The notes below the pieces were generated by a model that worked only from the letters and a program-made list of their open reading frames with translations, was not told the DNA's origin and ran no database searches. 64,000 nt of DNA from Nosema muscidifuracis. Lineage: Eukaryota > Microsporidia > Nosematidae. A program made the position numbers and the translations under genes. This document shows positions 26,900 to 39,880 of the stretch, piece by piece. The DNA is taken from positions 1 through 64,000 of the forward strand of contig JAIOKI010000006.1 of NCBI GenBank assembly GCA_028335825.1. The letters run 5' to 3'. How positions within the stretch are numbered: the first letter of the stretch is position 1; each line of letters starts with the position of its first letter.

Positions 26900-28200
26900 G
26901 AAATTACTAAGTTCATGATATAAAGATTATGATAAATTTTCAAATACATTTTTTTGGATAATATTGCCATGGAGATCTAGTAAATTAAAGAAATGTTTCT
27001 CCTTAATTAAGAACTTCTTCTTTTATGATCCCTGTATTTTTTTAATTTTTTGCCATATAATACTAATTAAAGTATTCCGTATCCTAAACTTTTGCAAGAC
27101 ATTCCTTCTCACTTATGCTAGTGGAGTTTTTTCTTCATTTCAGATTTGAGATAAAATGCTTCTAATATTAACAGATCATTATAATATGTCTAGTTAAATT
27201 CTATTTGTTTACATAAATATCTTTAAATATTTCTTCATGTTTGATGTTCTAATTATAATCAATCTTATATTTTATTATATGATATAACTGCTTGGAAATG
27301 ACTACACATCTAGTAATAAAATTCATTCAATAATTAATCATTTATGTAGCTTTCATATTTGTTGTAACTTTGAATTTCTTGTATTAATGACTTATCTTTC
27401 TTGATTATAGAACATATCCTGATCTTAATATTGTTTTTTTTAGTTTAGTTTTAGATTGTTCTTTTCTACAATTTTAATTAATTTTTTGAATTTATGTCAT
27501 GTTCATCATGATTATCTATATATAATAATATCATCTATATAGACAATACAAGATTTACAAATTTTTATCCCCTTAAAATATTATCCATATAATTCTGAAA
27601 AATGGTTAATCCTTTTCATTCATATAGTAAATGTTTATATCTAAATGTTGTTTTATAAAGATCTTTTTATAAGAGCATAATATTAAAAACCCATCTTTGA
27701 AGTCTATATTAGTAAATTATTTATTACTTTTAATTTAAGAATTAAATGTTCTATATCTATCTAGATCTACTATTTTGTTATGATCTATCAAGTTTAATAT
27801 TATTATCACCCTTATATTAGGATTAATAAAACTCTTATATTTTTATCCATGTTTATTTTTGATTCTATACTATAATATTTCGATAACAGAAACTTTAATA
27901 CTTCTTCCATATCATCTTTATATTTTTTAAAAATATTGTAATTCTTCTCTACATTTCTATCATAGACTAGATGAATATTTTATGTTCTTATTTATGATTC
28001 CCTAAGGTATAATATAAAACTTTAGAAAATATTCTTTCTTTTTATAATATATATCTTAAATTTCTTTTCAAGGTATTTTCACTCTTTTATAAATTGAAGA
28101 TAAAATGAACATATACATCATGCTAGTATCAAATACTACTTTATTTTTTAGTTTTGTAGATATATCAAATATTCTACATTTAATATTTTATTATACTACC
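26900..28200 (-). mobile_element. Ty3/gypsy LTR retrotransposon fossil (RT and RNase H)
   Basis: Minus-strand remains of a gypsy-type pol. Reverse transcriptase lies at about 27.45-28.0 kb: a YIDD catalytic box at 27530-27541, an upstream NIDFKDGF segment near 27.7 kb and a TIFQNYMDNILRG segment near 27.6 kb, in the family's usual order. An RNase H segment (ILSQI-NEEKTPLAY type) lies near 26.95-27.17 kb. Gag, protease, a convincing integrase and terminal repeats are not recognised. It is broken, with many breaks, and AT-rich like its surroundings, so it is old. Open frames on the opposite strand here are shadows. Confidence 0.6.
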
Positions 28201-30219
28201 TTTACTTTTATATCGAAATTTCTTCTTGATTCCTAATACTTATTTTATAAACAATCTTCTTTACTATATATCAATTATTTGTTAAATCTTGGATATATTA
28301 CATCATCAATTTTCTCTTTATTAATCATTTTATTGCTATATATTTCAAGTATATTATTTAGTGTCAGTATATATGTTTTACTATTGAATATTCTTTTCTA
28401 ACTCCACAAATAATAATTTTATTGAAACATACCCTGGTATCTTATACGTCGTGTTTTAATCTAACTTTCTTCAATATATTCTAATATCTTTGTTCTTTTC
28501 TTTATAATGACTTATAAATATCAACAACATCTATTCATTTTTAAGAAACATTTTCTATTTCTCATATGTGGTTTTCTACAAAACTTTAAATACTTCTGTG
28601 ACAATTTATTATCTCATAATCAGATTTACTTAATTTTTTCTACATTATTCATTATTTTGAACCATCTATATATTTCAAGCTTATTGATTTCTTGAAATTC
28701 TTTGTCTAATATTATGATAATTCAATTATATTATATACTAAAGGTTTATTTATGTCATTGAAATCAAAAGTTATCCTTATATTTATATATGAATTTATAT
28801 ACGATTATAACCAGTTATATTATCTTCAGTTATGGATGAATATTTCTGAATGAAGTACCAATTACTTTGTACTTAATACGATAATTCAATATAAATAATT
28901 AAATGTTTTAATTTACAAAGACTTTAAATATGTTTGTTTATAATAAAAAAACAAGTATCTTCTTATTTTAATTATTAATTAATCGAATATAGTTTTATCT
29001 TTGATTTAATCTTGTACATCATATTATCTACACACAATTATAAAAATCTTTTTTAAATAATTTTAATTATGTCAGATTATTTATTAATATATTATTTTTC
29101 CCTCATAGATAAAACTTGAATTTAGATTCTATATATTAAAAAATACAGGAAAGTATATAATACTGTTTTTTATTATATATTAAATATTAATGTGAGTATA
29201 TGTATTTTATCTTGAATTTAATATAATTAGTTTATGAATGTATTTCAGTTTTTGATAAATATAAAAATATTATTTATTAATAGAATAATTGACATAGTAA
29301 TTAGATCATGTTATATTTATCTTTACTTAGTTAAATATTTAAACTGTATAAAATTCAATAAAAATAAATCTATGTATACTGAAAATTTATAAGATTAATC
29401 ATTATCATATTTATAAAATAGAAATCAAATTTTATGACAAAAAGTTTATTATGAAATATATATTATTTTTAATGTTATTACTGATTCTATTACAAATTTG
29501 TTTAATTAGTATAATTTAATTTATTTACTTAATGTTTTATGTAACATATATTTATTTCTATAATATAATTTCTTATTTGTCTATTATTATTTATTCAATA
29601 CTTAACTTATCAATGACTAGAAAATCACTTTTCTGTTAAAGATACTATAATTAATAATTTATCTGATACTTCTAGTTCTTAAGTAAAATAATTTTATTCA
29701 ATAGCATAAGAAGATTCGTCAATAAAATTTAATCTTATGAATTTTAATAGTTACATATCGTTATAAATTTAAGCGTATAAGATATATTCTTCTCCTTATA
29801 CCTACAATGTCTTATTTTAAGTAAAGTAATTACTTCAGTCTTATACAATTATTAAATGTTCACATGTTCTCAGTCTTCTTATTTGATAAGCCTCCTTGTA
29901 TTTTTTAGTAATTAGAGATATAAGTCTAAACATAGTTTATGTAAATCATTTGATAAGAAATTGATTTATTTATATCATCTTTAAAATAGTTAATTTATCA
30001 TTTTCTTAGATTTTTAATTCTAAACGATTAACATTATCAAATACACTCAATCTATAACATGATATTTAATTTAAATACTTTTAATAAGGTGTAAATATCT
30101 AGCTAATAATTTTTAGATTATATGAATAATTTCATGTAACAGAAATATTACACATAAACTTCTGATAATGAACTAAAAATATTAAATTTTAATTTGAAAA
30201 CTAATCAGTCTTATCAATG
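28201..30219. other. Gene-free AT-rich stretch
   Basis: May include further upstream remains of the retroelement (to about 28.7 kb), but nothing I can name. Confidence 0.4.
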
Positions 30220-30960
30220 GTAAATAATGATAAATTTGAAATGTTAAAAAGAGATTATTAAGATTCATATGAATTCACAAGAAAATCAAAATATATTAAA
30301 TTCTGATAATATGATCAATCTAGAATAAGATGATCTAGTTAAAAATAGTACATCAGAATTATCTTCAATTGATTCTGAAATACCGGTACTGATAATAGAA
30401 ATAAAGAATATAGTGAAAATTAAGACTCAATAAAAAATAAGATTGTTTAGAAGAATCAATTATTTGGCATTGATAGCTTATGAAGAATTTATAAAATAGT
30501 ATTAGATATACCATAATAATGTGTAAAATTAAGTAATAAATAATTATAGGTAATTTATAATGAGTCATTTTTAGTGTTTATTAAAATCAATTCAAAGTTT
30601 ATGTTATTGTAATAACTAGTGTATAGAAGAATTATCATTATTAGATATGAATAATTATTTTAGTTAAGACACATATGTAAGATTTTGTTAATCTTTTAAA
30701 ATTGATAATATCCTACGCTTATTTTCATAACGTTAAAGAAGCTAATATTAATATTATTAAAGAAATTGATGATCTGTGTATAGATATTGATAATTATAAA
30801 TCTTAAAAATTTACTACATATAAATTTAGATATAAGATATTTAAAAGATACCGTTTCAATCTTTCATTTCTTAATAACTGAAAAATAGTAATCTTAAAGA
30901 CAATTTGAATGTTTTACAAATGAAGAAGATTAAAAAATAGATACAAGATTATTTGATCAT
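30220..30960 (+). pseudogene. Decayed gene relic, unknown product
   Basis: One plus frame from about 30265 carries long protein-like runs (SQENQNILNSDNMINLE, DDLVKNSTSELSSIDSEIPV, RLFRRINYLALIAYEEFIK) interrupted by TAA and TAG where glutamine codons would be natural, as expected if C-to-T change has eroded CAA and CAG. Further pieces follow in other frames to about 30960. No start signal or family is recognised. It is a polar, serine/asparagine-rich protein remnant. Confidence 0.35.
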
Positions 30961-33493
30961 AAGTTTTCTATATATTATAATTCTATTTTTTAACATATTC
31001 ATCAAATGAAATAGAAGACGATCAAAAGTCTAAATAATTCATCATAATACCTTTGTATTTTACATCAATTTTATTTCATGATATTTTTAGATGTATTAGT
31101 ATATAAAAGTATTCATATCTTGGTTTGTAAATTTTCTTATCATCATTATTCTATATAATGTACATATTATGAAAAGATATTTTAATGATGTAATTATTAA
31201 ATTGTTTATTTAATAAAATATGAATTGTATTTTGTCGAATACAGTTTTTATATTAGAATATTAACTTACTTTATAATTATTTGTTTATTCTTAAAATAAT
31301 ACATTATAATAAAGTAACAAAAATAATTGATCTAATATTTAGTAATAAGATATAAAAATATTCAATTATTTAAATATATCTAATTTTAATTAAATATTTA
31401 CAAAATTTTTCTAACTAAAATTATTGAGTATAAATTTCTTATATTCAATACTATTGTGAGATTAATCTTTCTTTACTATAAATATAATTCTTGACCCCCT
31501 ATTAACTTGAATTTAAATCTATATATATACAAATAACTCATAAAAATGAAATCTATATTTATACATGATATTACAATTATATCATATAAATAACATCACA
31601 AATAAATATTTTAGTATTCTTTTTTGAATCTATGATTAATTTTTATAGATGTGTCATATAATATCTTCATTAATGTTCAATCAATCATAAAATAGAATCT
31701 AAAAAATATCTATCAAATAATTATTATTGATAAAAAATTTCTTATATCTTACTAATCTATATATCATTGACAATTAAATCTAATAATATTTTTTATCCCT
31801 CTTAAATAAAATCATTTTTGTATATCTCATATAGTTAATGAATTTAGAAAATTTAGTATGATTCGACTTCTTTAATCAATATTCACAGTTTATAACAAAT
31901 TTCTTAAAATTTATAGTTCTTTCTTTATATTAAGTATCATTATCATAAATAGATTTTTAGATTAAAATTATGTCTGATCTTTATTAAGTATATTTCAATA
32001 ATATAAATATAATTAGAATATTAGAAGATCAAAGTAATTTAACAAAGAAAATAGCATATTATTAAATTATATATTATAATCTATACTTTTCTTATACATA
32101 AAGAATATTTATAATTCATCATATATTTTTATATTATATAGTAGAAGAATATCATGATCTATTTTACTTATATCATTTTTTGTAATATCTATACTTATTA
32201 GATATTATTCTTGTATAAGAGAAAATATAATAATTTTCATAAGGACTGTAGACCCAATTTAATACAATCTAATATGTATAAGATGACTGATAATAGAAGA
32301 AAGTACAAGATACAAGAATTAATGATTTAGCAATATTTATACTCTAAATATATACAAATATCTTATTAAAAATAATTTCATTTTTGTTATTTCAATTATC
32401 TACAGGAATTATAAATTTTTATTTTTTTTATATTTTATCTCTAATATTGTGTATTAGAATAATTTCTCTTTTTATTTATAATAATTGACTTTTGTTAATT
32501 TTTTACCGTTATTTCAAATTTATGTCTTTTATTCTTTAGATATTACTTTTATATATGATATAATAATAAAATATTTACATGATATATATTTCTATTAATA
32601 ACATAAGTAAGATACTTTAATATTTTAAATTTTCATGTACTTACATAAATCATAGATATATCTCAATATTTTACAGTATCTAGAACTTCTAATAAATCTT
32701 GTAAATTAAAGCATCAATAATATTTATTTTCATATCATGAAAGACATAGAAATTATTCAAAAAATTACACTAATTAAATTTACATTTTATATGGAATTTA
32801 TTAATAATTTATCATGATTATAAATTAGTGATATAACTTCTGTAATATCTTGTTCTTTTTAATATTCATCTTTATTAATAATTTTATAATTCTAACCTTT
32901 TATATAATACAAGTATTTTAAAACAATCTGAATCAAAAAATCTTATATTTATCATAATTTGTGATTAAATCAATCATTCTGTCAATTTAATTTTTCTAAA
33001 TATTTTTTTCTATTTCTAAAATATATGTCAGATATCATCTCATGAATATTTCAATAATTCTATTATTATAAATTTTCATCATTATTTTTATAAATTTTTA
33101 TCATCGTATTATTGAATACTATACTTTGTTAATTGAATTTATTAATTTGAATATATTATTATAAATAAACAGATAATTTATTTTTTATACTCCTCAATTT
33201 TATTTCAGTTTAAAAAATATCCCTCTATAATAATTTTGAATAAATTAATATTTTCTATAATTTTAATTTATTTGATGATTTCTTATGCTAACTTATCTAT
33301 TTAACTAAGTGTATGTATAAAAAGTATATTTTATAAATATACAATATATTTTTTGTAAATTAATTGATTAATTAAATAATGTTTCATATTCTACTATTTA
33401 GATGTATTAAATATGAAATATATTGTATCTTTTATAAATAAGTTATTTTAATTAAAAATATATGCTTAATGATACAAATTGTAGAAGGGTATC
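30961..33493. other. 2.5 kb gene-free AT-rich stretch
   Basis: Nothing supported on either strand. Confidence 0.45.
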
Positions 33494-34523
33494 ATGTATA
33501 AAAACTCAAATTTAGATAATATTTCTATAAATTAGGAAAAAAATATTTCATCTGAATCAAATATTTCTGTCTTGACAATACAATTATCATATGATGATAC
33601 TAAAGAACAATCATTATCAAAATCTGTAGATATTTATATTGATATAAAATATGAAGAAAACATGCCAGTTGTCAAGAATATAATACTTACTGAATTAGAT
33701 ACTAATGAAAAGTCTTTTGAATATAAAACTCTCATTGACTGGTATAATAAAGAATATAGAACTTATGTAAAGAAATTGAATACTCTACATTAACTTTGCA
33801 GAAATGTATGATCAATTATCCTAAATGTTTACAGAGCTCTATTAAAAAGTTATGTAAATATAAAGAAGATTTAAATATTGATTCGATACAGATACAATAT
33901 ATAATGATAATCAATATTTGAATTTTTACTGACCTTCTAAATTTATTGATGGGGAAATAAAATATCACAGATATGGAGACAATATAAAAATAGCTTCTAA
34001 TCTTTTTTATAGAGAGATTGTAAAATTATGTGATACATCAAAAAATCATGATTCTTCAAATTTTGCTGCTCTTGAACTTCGTGATCAATGTCATAATGAA
34101 ATTGAATGTACTGAAGAGATTTTTAATCAGATTAATTTTGAAAAATGTTCTAATTCGGATTTCGAAAAACATATCAGAAAACTTGAAAATATATTCAATT
34201 TTAGAATGCTTAATATTAATAATACTTCGAATGTTAAAGTAAATAATAAGAAGTTACAAAAAAGAAGTCTAAATGATTCATATTATAATTCAACATATCT
34301 TCCTCTTATCAAAGATAATCTTGATAGTATAAATAAAAAGATTTCTTCAATAGTAATACCAGTTGATTTTGTATTAATATTGTTTATAGGATTGATAAGT
34401 GTGCTAATACGTAAGAATAAGACTAATAAAAATAGAATAGTATTATTGGTAGCCTCTTTATCTCTTACAATAGCTTTATTTATATTCTTCATTCTAAGAA
34501 ATGATATATTTATGATTAATTAA
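33494..34523 (+). pseudogene. Broken cysteine-bearing membrane protein, paralogue A
   Basis: Unrecognised family, paralogous to 38218-39183. ATG at 33494 follows GGGTATC. The frame meets TAG at 33533, stays open to 33793, shifts, and is then open from about 33940 to TAA at 34523. Visible parts in order: a polar N-terminal region, a YPKC motif with LCKY nearby, FYREIVKLCD, the block LELRDQCHNEIEC (near 34075-34115), EKCSNSDF, a helical linker and two C-terminal membrane helices (VIPVDFVLILFIGLISVLI and IVLLVASLSLTIALFIFFIL) separated by a basic loop. The cysteine spacing is shared with the paralogue, so the lost protein probably had a disulphide-bonded ectodomain. At least three breaks, so it is most likely dead, though its last 190 codons are intact. 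Confidence 0.6.
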
Positions 34524-34860
34524 ATATTTAATAAGCCAAGATTAGTCAAATAATAATTTTAAAATTTACTGTTAATATATTGATATATTTTTATAATTAA
34601 ATCTTTAATTCAAAATATCTTCTAATATGTTACTTTTTTCATTAATTGTTAAATGTTATAATTTTTATATTTATTTATACCTTTTTCGTAAATATTTAAA
34701 TAAATAATTTTTGATTTTTTAGTTGCTATGAATATATTCTTATACAATTTCTAAGTAAATTAATTTGATGATATAATCAGAAATAATTTATTCAAATATA
34801 GTCTTTATTTTATCAATATTTTCTCTTTTCATTTTTCTTCATCACTAGTGTCTCTAATGT
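34524..34860. other. AT-rich spacer
   Basis: Downstream of the broken membrane-protein gene; nothing recognised. Confidence 0.45.
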
Positions 34861-36000
34861 AATCTAGAAGAATCTTGTTTAAATATATGGTTTATTCGTA
34901 TCTATAATGAATTTAATCTTGAAAGTGGAAATTATTTATATCACATCTACTAAATTTAGTATTAATATTGACTTTATTTGTATATAAAAACTAAGTGATT
35001 ATTTAACAGATCATATTTTATGTTATTTCTCTATTCTCAATTCTATCATTCCAACCTTGAAGAGAATATTTCATTCTGAGATTATCAATAGTAAAGATAT
35101 CTGATTTATTATATTTCATTTTAATCTCTACATTTTTTGTAGTAATATCTAATTCATAGATGTATACATCTTAAAGCTTCATTATGTATCTTATATTCTA
35201 TCATCGTTGAACATTACCTTCTTCAAAGAATATATATCTTGAGGTTGAATAATGCTTCTAATTCTCTGGGTGATCAGTTTCCTTTTGTAAACAATATTCC
35301 AGAATATTTAACATGTACTAGTGAGTCTTTATATTATCTAAATAGTTTAGTGTGATTATTTATATTAAATACTTAAATAAAAAAATCTGATTCTATATAA
35401 TAATTTATGTAATTTTATAGTCTCATTAAACTTATTCAATATTATTACTACTCTTATATGAATATTTTCACCCCTTTTATTCAGCATTCTAGTCTCATTG
35501 TAATCTTTTTTCTAGATAAATGAACCCTTTATTTACATGCTGATTGATAGCGTATGTAATATTTAATAAATATCTATTAGTTAGAATCATCTAGTTCTTT
35601 ATATTTATATAATTATTCAATGATATAACATGTTAATTAGATTTGAGTTTAATATATTTTCATACTCTAATATCAATACTTCACAACTTTTATTTTCAAG
35701 TACTTATAGCTAATATGTATTTTTAGTAATTTATTAAAATCTTAACAGATTTCTATGTTAGTAGACTATTCTTTTATATTTATTTCTAGTCCTACTATAT
35801 AAATTAATTTCTTTCTCTTACAATATCGTTAGAAGTTCATCTATTTTTATAACATGAGGTTATATAATAATCTTGTTCAAACATAATTTGAGTATATTTC
35901 ATTAAGTTTTTTTACTTATTTAATAAATTTCTATATTTATTTTATACTTTATTAATCTAAGTTTTATATTAAATAGTTCATCTTTTATAATTTGTTAGTC
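34861..36000 (-). mobile_element. Possible Ty3/gypsy retrotransposon fossil (weak)
   Basis: Minus-strand coding-like tract. A segment near 35.4-35.5 kb resembles the N-terminal part of gypsy reverse transcriptase (an IRVVIILNKFN-type string). The tract near 34.95-35.2 kb is protein-like but unnamed. No catalytic box or terminal repeats recognised. Old and broken many times. It could also be an unrelated dead gene. Confidence 0.3.
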
Positions 36001-38217
36001 TTTTACTTATATATGTATACCCTATTAAAAGTTATATTGGTAAGTGATTGATCTTTGTAGTCTTACACACATAATACTGAGTATTTTTACACAATATTTT
36101 ACAATTTATATGTAGTATATTTAGACATGCAAATAATTGATCTAAATACTTTGATAATCAAAGGAATCTCTTTTAGTATCAAATAAGTTATTAATTTATC
36201 ACTTTCAATCTCATCGTATCAATCTATATACTCTTTCACAATATTATATAAATCATTATGTCTTGATAAAAAGAATAATAATTTAACTTATTCTTATGCT
36301 AATCAATTTAGAAGTCAAGTTATTATAATCTTAAATTTATCTTCTTAAAATAACAAATGTATCTTTTTTTAATTAATTGATATTCTAATCATAATTAATA
36401 GTTTCTTTAATTTTCTATGAGTTTATGTCTTAAGCCTCGTTCCTTTTCTAGTTTTTTTTAGATATATCTATTTATTTGTTTTTAATATAATTTGAATTTA
36501 ATGTTGTAAATTACTATTTGCTTATATGAATGATATTATTATTGTAAATTTTTAGATTTATAATATTTTTCAATTATATTATTTCTTGTGTATTTAGCTC
36601 TGATTATTTTTTCAACTATATTGTCTATCCAAAAATCATTTCTTGATAAATTATTTGATTTATATTCTATATATAAAGATTTTGTAAAAAATGTTGAAAA
36701 ATAAATTTAGTGAATTTTGGTCAATCTGTACTTTACTTTATTGTGTTTATTTTTTTCTTGTTATTTCTACATCTTATATCTCTTTATGATTTATTTCAGT
36801 CATACTCATCTAACTATATATTTATATTCTATTATCTAAGTGAGATTTCTTTCTTTTTTGATGAATAACTTTTATTATATTATTCAATAAATATCTTTAA
36901 AATTGTTACATTAGATTTATGTTTTTTAATTCAAGAATATGCTTTCATCTACTCAAGATTTTTATCAGTCAAAAAATATCTTTGAGAATTCTTAGACCTT
37001 TATCTCATTTAATAATCTAGTTCATGATCTGTAAGTATTTTATAAATTTTAGTTTCTTTTACTTATCGTTATGATATTATAAAAGTATCACTTGTAAATA
37101 TTAATCATTTTATTTTTCATTATTATATATGTTTAAATTTATAATTTCATAATAATATTTTGAACAAATAGTATTTGATAAATGATTTACAATGATATAT
37201 CAAATATATTCATTTTTCTAAAATCATAATAATTTGTCATAATTGTCAGTACATATTTATTTCAGTATCATTGAAAAACTTCTTACCAAATTTTATAAAT
37301 ATTATTATTAAAATATAAAAATATAATTTTATGATTTCAATATATTCTCAGTCTTTAATTCTAATTTATAGTCTCAATATTTGATAATGAGGTAATTCTA
37401 TCTGTTATTTCTACAAACTAAGTCTAAAAATATTGAAGAAGTATTCATTCTTCTCATAAATATATAATGTTGATTTAAAATTATGTAGTTGATGTTTCTA
37501 AACTTATTAACAAGTTATATTAAATTAACTAGAATTAATATATATCATTACTCAAAAAATAAGTATTATTCTTTCTCAATAAATAATATAATTGAAATAA
37601 AATATATTCATGTATGATAAGACTAGTATTTTATTTCATAGACTTTATTTAAAAGTATTCATATACTTTGTAATAGATCATCTATAGTTAATGAATAAAA
37701 GATTTGGTTCTATTATAAAATATAAGAGGTAATTTTAAGATGTAAGAGATATTACTAAAGTATTGAGAAATAATGACACTAATAAAATAACTAATATCAA
37801 TATATTTATAATCTTCTTGATAAATAAATTTATTAATTTATATTGATATCTTATATGTATAATTATATAAATTCTTATAATATTATTATTAAGTTGTTTT
37901 ATATTGTATTCTTCAAATATTGTTAAATATCTTATTATTTTAGTATTAAAAGATATATACTCATATTATTCATAACATATAAAGTATTTATCAATTGAAT
38001 AAATGATCATTAATATAATTCATTTATCATATATTATTTAATAAATTTCTTTAATGTTAGATATAAGAATTTAAAGTATTATGTTTTAATTAATATTTTA
38101 ATTTAAATAATTTTATATAGTTATATTAATTAAATTTATTTACAGTTATTCGTTTTTAATTGATATTTTATAATTAATTAATTTTATTTACTTTTATTTA
38201 ATTAATCATAATAATAT
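36001..38217. other. 2.2 kb gene-free AT-rich stretch
   Basis: No supported feature. Confidence 0.45.
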
Positions 38218-39183
38218 TTGATAAATAAGTTACTTTTATTAATTATTATAGTGTATAAATATATCATTACAATCATCTACAAAATGATACCACCCTTATT
38301 ACAATCTAAAGATCCACATATCTCAGATGAGATCGATTTTTATAATAACAAACATGTTGATTATATAAAATTATACATTGAAAAGATTTCTCATATTAAC
38401 ATTATTATAAATGCAATTTGTAAATCGTCTTCTGGTAATAATTCTTGTATATCTTCTTTCCCTAAATGTTTAGTAAGAAATACTAAGAAGTTTTTTGTGT
38501 TTGTGATCCTGACTTTGTATCAGATATAATGAAAGAAATAAATTTTAATACTGATTGTCAATATTTCAATTTAGAAGATCTGTATGATGATAATGAGTAT
38601 ATAAACTGCTGCTGATTGATGTTTCTACCAGAAGATGATAAGATAAAACAAGTCATACAAGGTCGAAATATTTTAAATTCAAAAAATGATTTTTATAGAT
38701 CTCTCTATGATACATGCGAAGATGAAGTTTATTTTTCTAAACTTCAGTGTGCTAGTGCTGAACTAAGAGATCAATGCTTAAATAAACCTGAATGTATTTT
38801 AGATTCATTCGATGGTAAATTTCCGAATGAATGTCAAAATGAAGATTTTACAACAAATGGGTGATTTCTTTGGTAAGTCTTTAAAAATATTTGAAGAAGA
38901 TAATATGACACATAAGGAATTATTAAACTTATTCTATCAGAAATTTAGAAATAAAAGAGAGATAACTGATGAATACAATATTTTGAATAATACTCTTAAT
39001 ATAAGTACAGAGAAGAGTGATTATACAAAATCCTTGACTATAGTAGGATCTATAATATTTATTATTATACTGGGTTGTGTAATGTATTGTACAAAGAATA
39101 ACAAATATAAATCTTTTAAATTCGGATTTTTTACAGTCATCATATCATTATTGATATTTATTTTAGTAGCTAATAATTATTAA
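38218..39183 (+). pseudogene. Broken cysteine-bearing membrane protein, paralogue B
   Basis: Paralogue of 33494-34523. No ATG with a start motif is left; the frame opens after TAA at 38212 with a hydrophobic leader (INKLLLLIIIVYKYIITII) and continues through SSFPKCLVRNTKK to a shift near 38490. A second piece, after TGA at 38613-38615, holds DFYRSLYDTCED and SAELRDQCLNKPEC and ends at 38864. The third, from about 38860 in another frame to TAA at 39183, has a helical linker and two membrane helices (SLTIVGSIIFIIILGCVMYC and FGFFTVIISLLIFILVANNY). The matched blocks with paralogue A (FPKC/YPKC, FYR-C, ELRDQC-N--EC, then C--EDF/C-NSDF, then 2 TM) are in the same order. Three pieces, two or three breaks; recently dead by appearance. 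Confidence 0.6.
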
Positions 39184-39880
39184 AATATTTTGATTTGATA
39201 TTTATCCCCTTAAAATAAAAGTCATTTTTTGTTATGAGAACAGAAAATCTTTAGATAGTCATAATAAAATATTTAGAATAATATTAATATTTATCTTACA
39301 TAGAAATTTAAAATAATAATAAGCATGACTTACTATCAAATCTGTGAAAGATTACAAAAAGATAATTATTACCTCGTATTATAACTTTATTAATTACAGA
39401 AGTAAGATCTTCATATTCAAATATATAAATTATAGGTTTTATTTTATATCATGGATAGCTGCAGACGTTCCTTTCTTTTTTAGAGATGTTCAATAGAAAA
39501 ATATCTAACTAAGAACAAAAAATCTATCATTTCGAATTTCTAACACTCATAAGATAATCTTCATATTGATACATAAATCTATTTTTTTTCAAAATAATCT
39601 TATTAATAATGAAATATTAGAACATGTATGTCATTTTTTTTATAACCAATCTATACTCAGATTGTAAGAGAACAATTTACAAAACTTAAAATATATTCTA
39701 ATAAGTTGTATATAAAAACTTTTCAAATTAATTAAAATTTAGGATTTTACTACTTTCTTTAATTAAATTATCTATACAAAATTTCAATAATTAAGGTTTA
39801 TTTTTATAATAATATTTAATAGACAATTAGTTTCAAATTCTTACTGATTATCTCAATAATCTTAAATCATAATGTCTATT
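39184..39880. other. AT-rich spacer
   Basis: Nothing recognised between the broken gene and the retroelement fossil. Confidence 0.4.

Noticed and set aside
26964-28695. Plus-strand open frames at 26964-27149 and 28507-28695
   Set aside because: No start motif; the first lies opposite the retroelement RNase H remains, and both are hydrophobic low-complexity frames of the kind AT-rich antisense gives.
30365-30568. Minus-strand 67-codon frame
   Set aside because: Lies antisense to a better plus-strand gene relic and has a shadow-like tyrosine/isoleucine/leucine composition.
34030-34492. Frames at 34030-34242 (+) and 34283-34492 (-)
   Set aside because: Shadows of the true frame of the broken cysteine-bearing gene, which is open from about 33940 to 34523.
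30265-34523. Alternative genetic code with TAA/TAG/TGA read as amino acids
   Set aside because: All intact genes in the window end normally and contain no internal stops; in-frame stops occur only in genes that also carry shifts or other decay, or singly.
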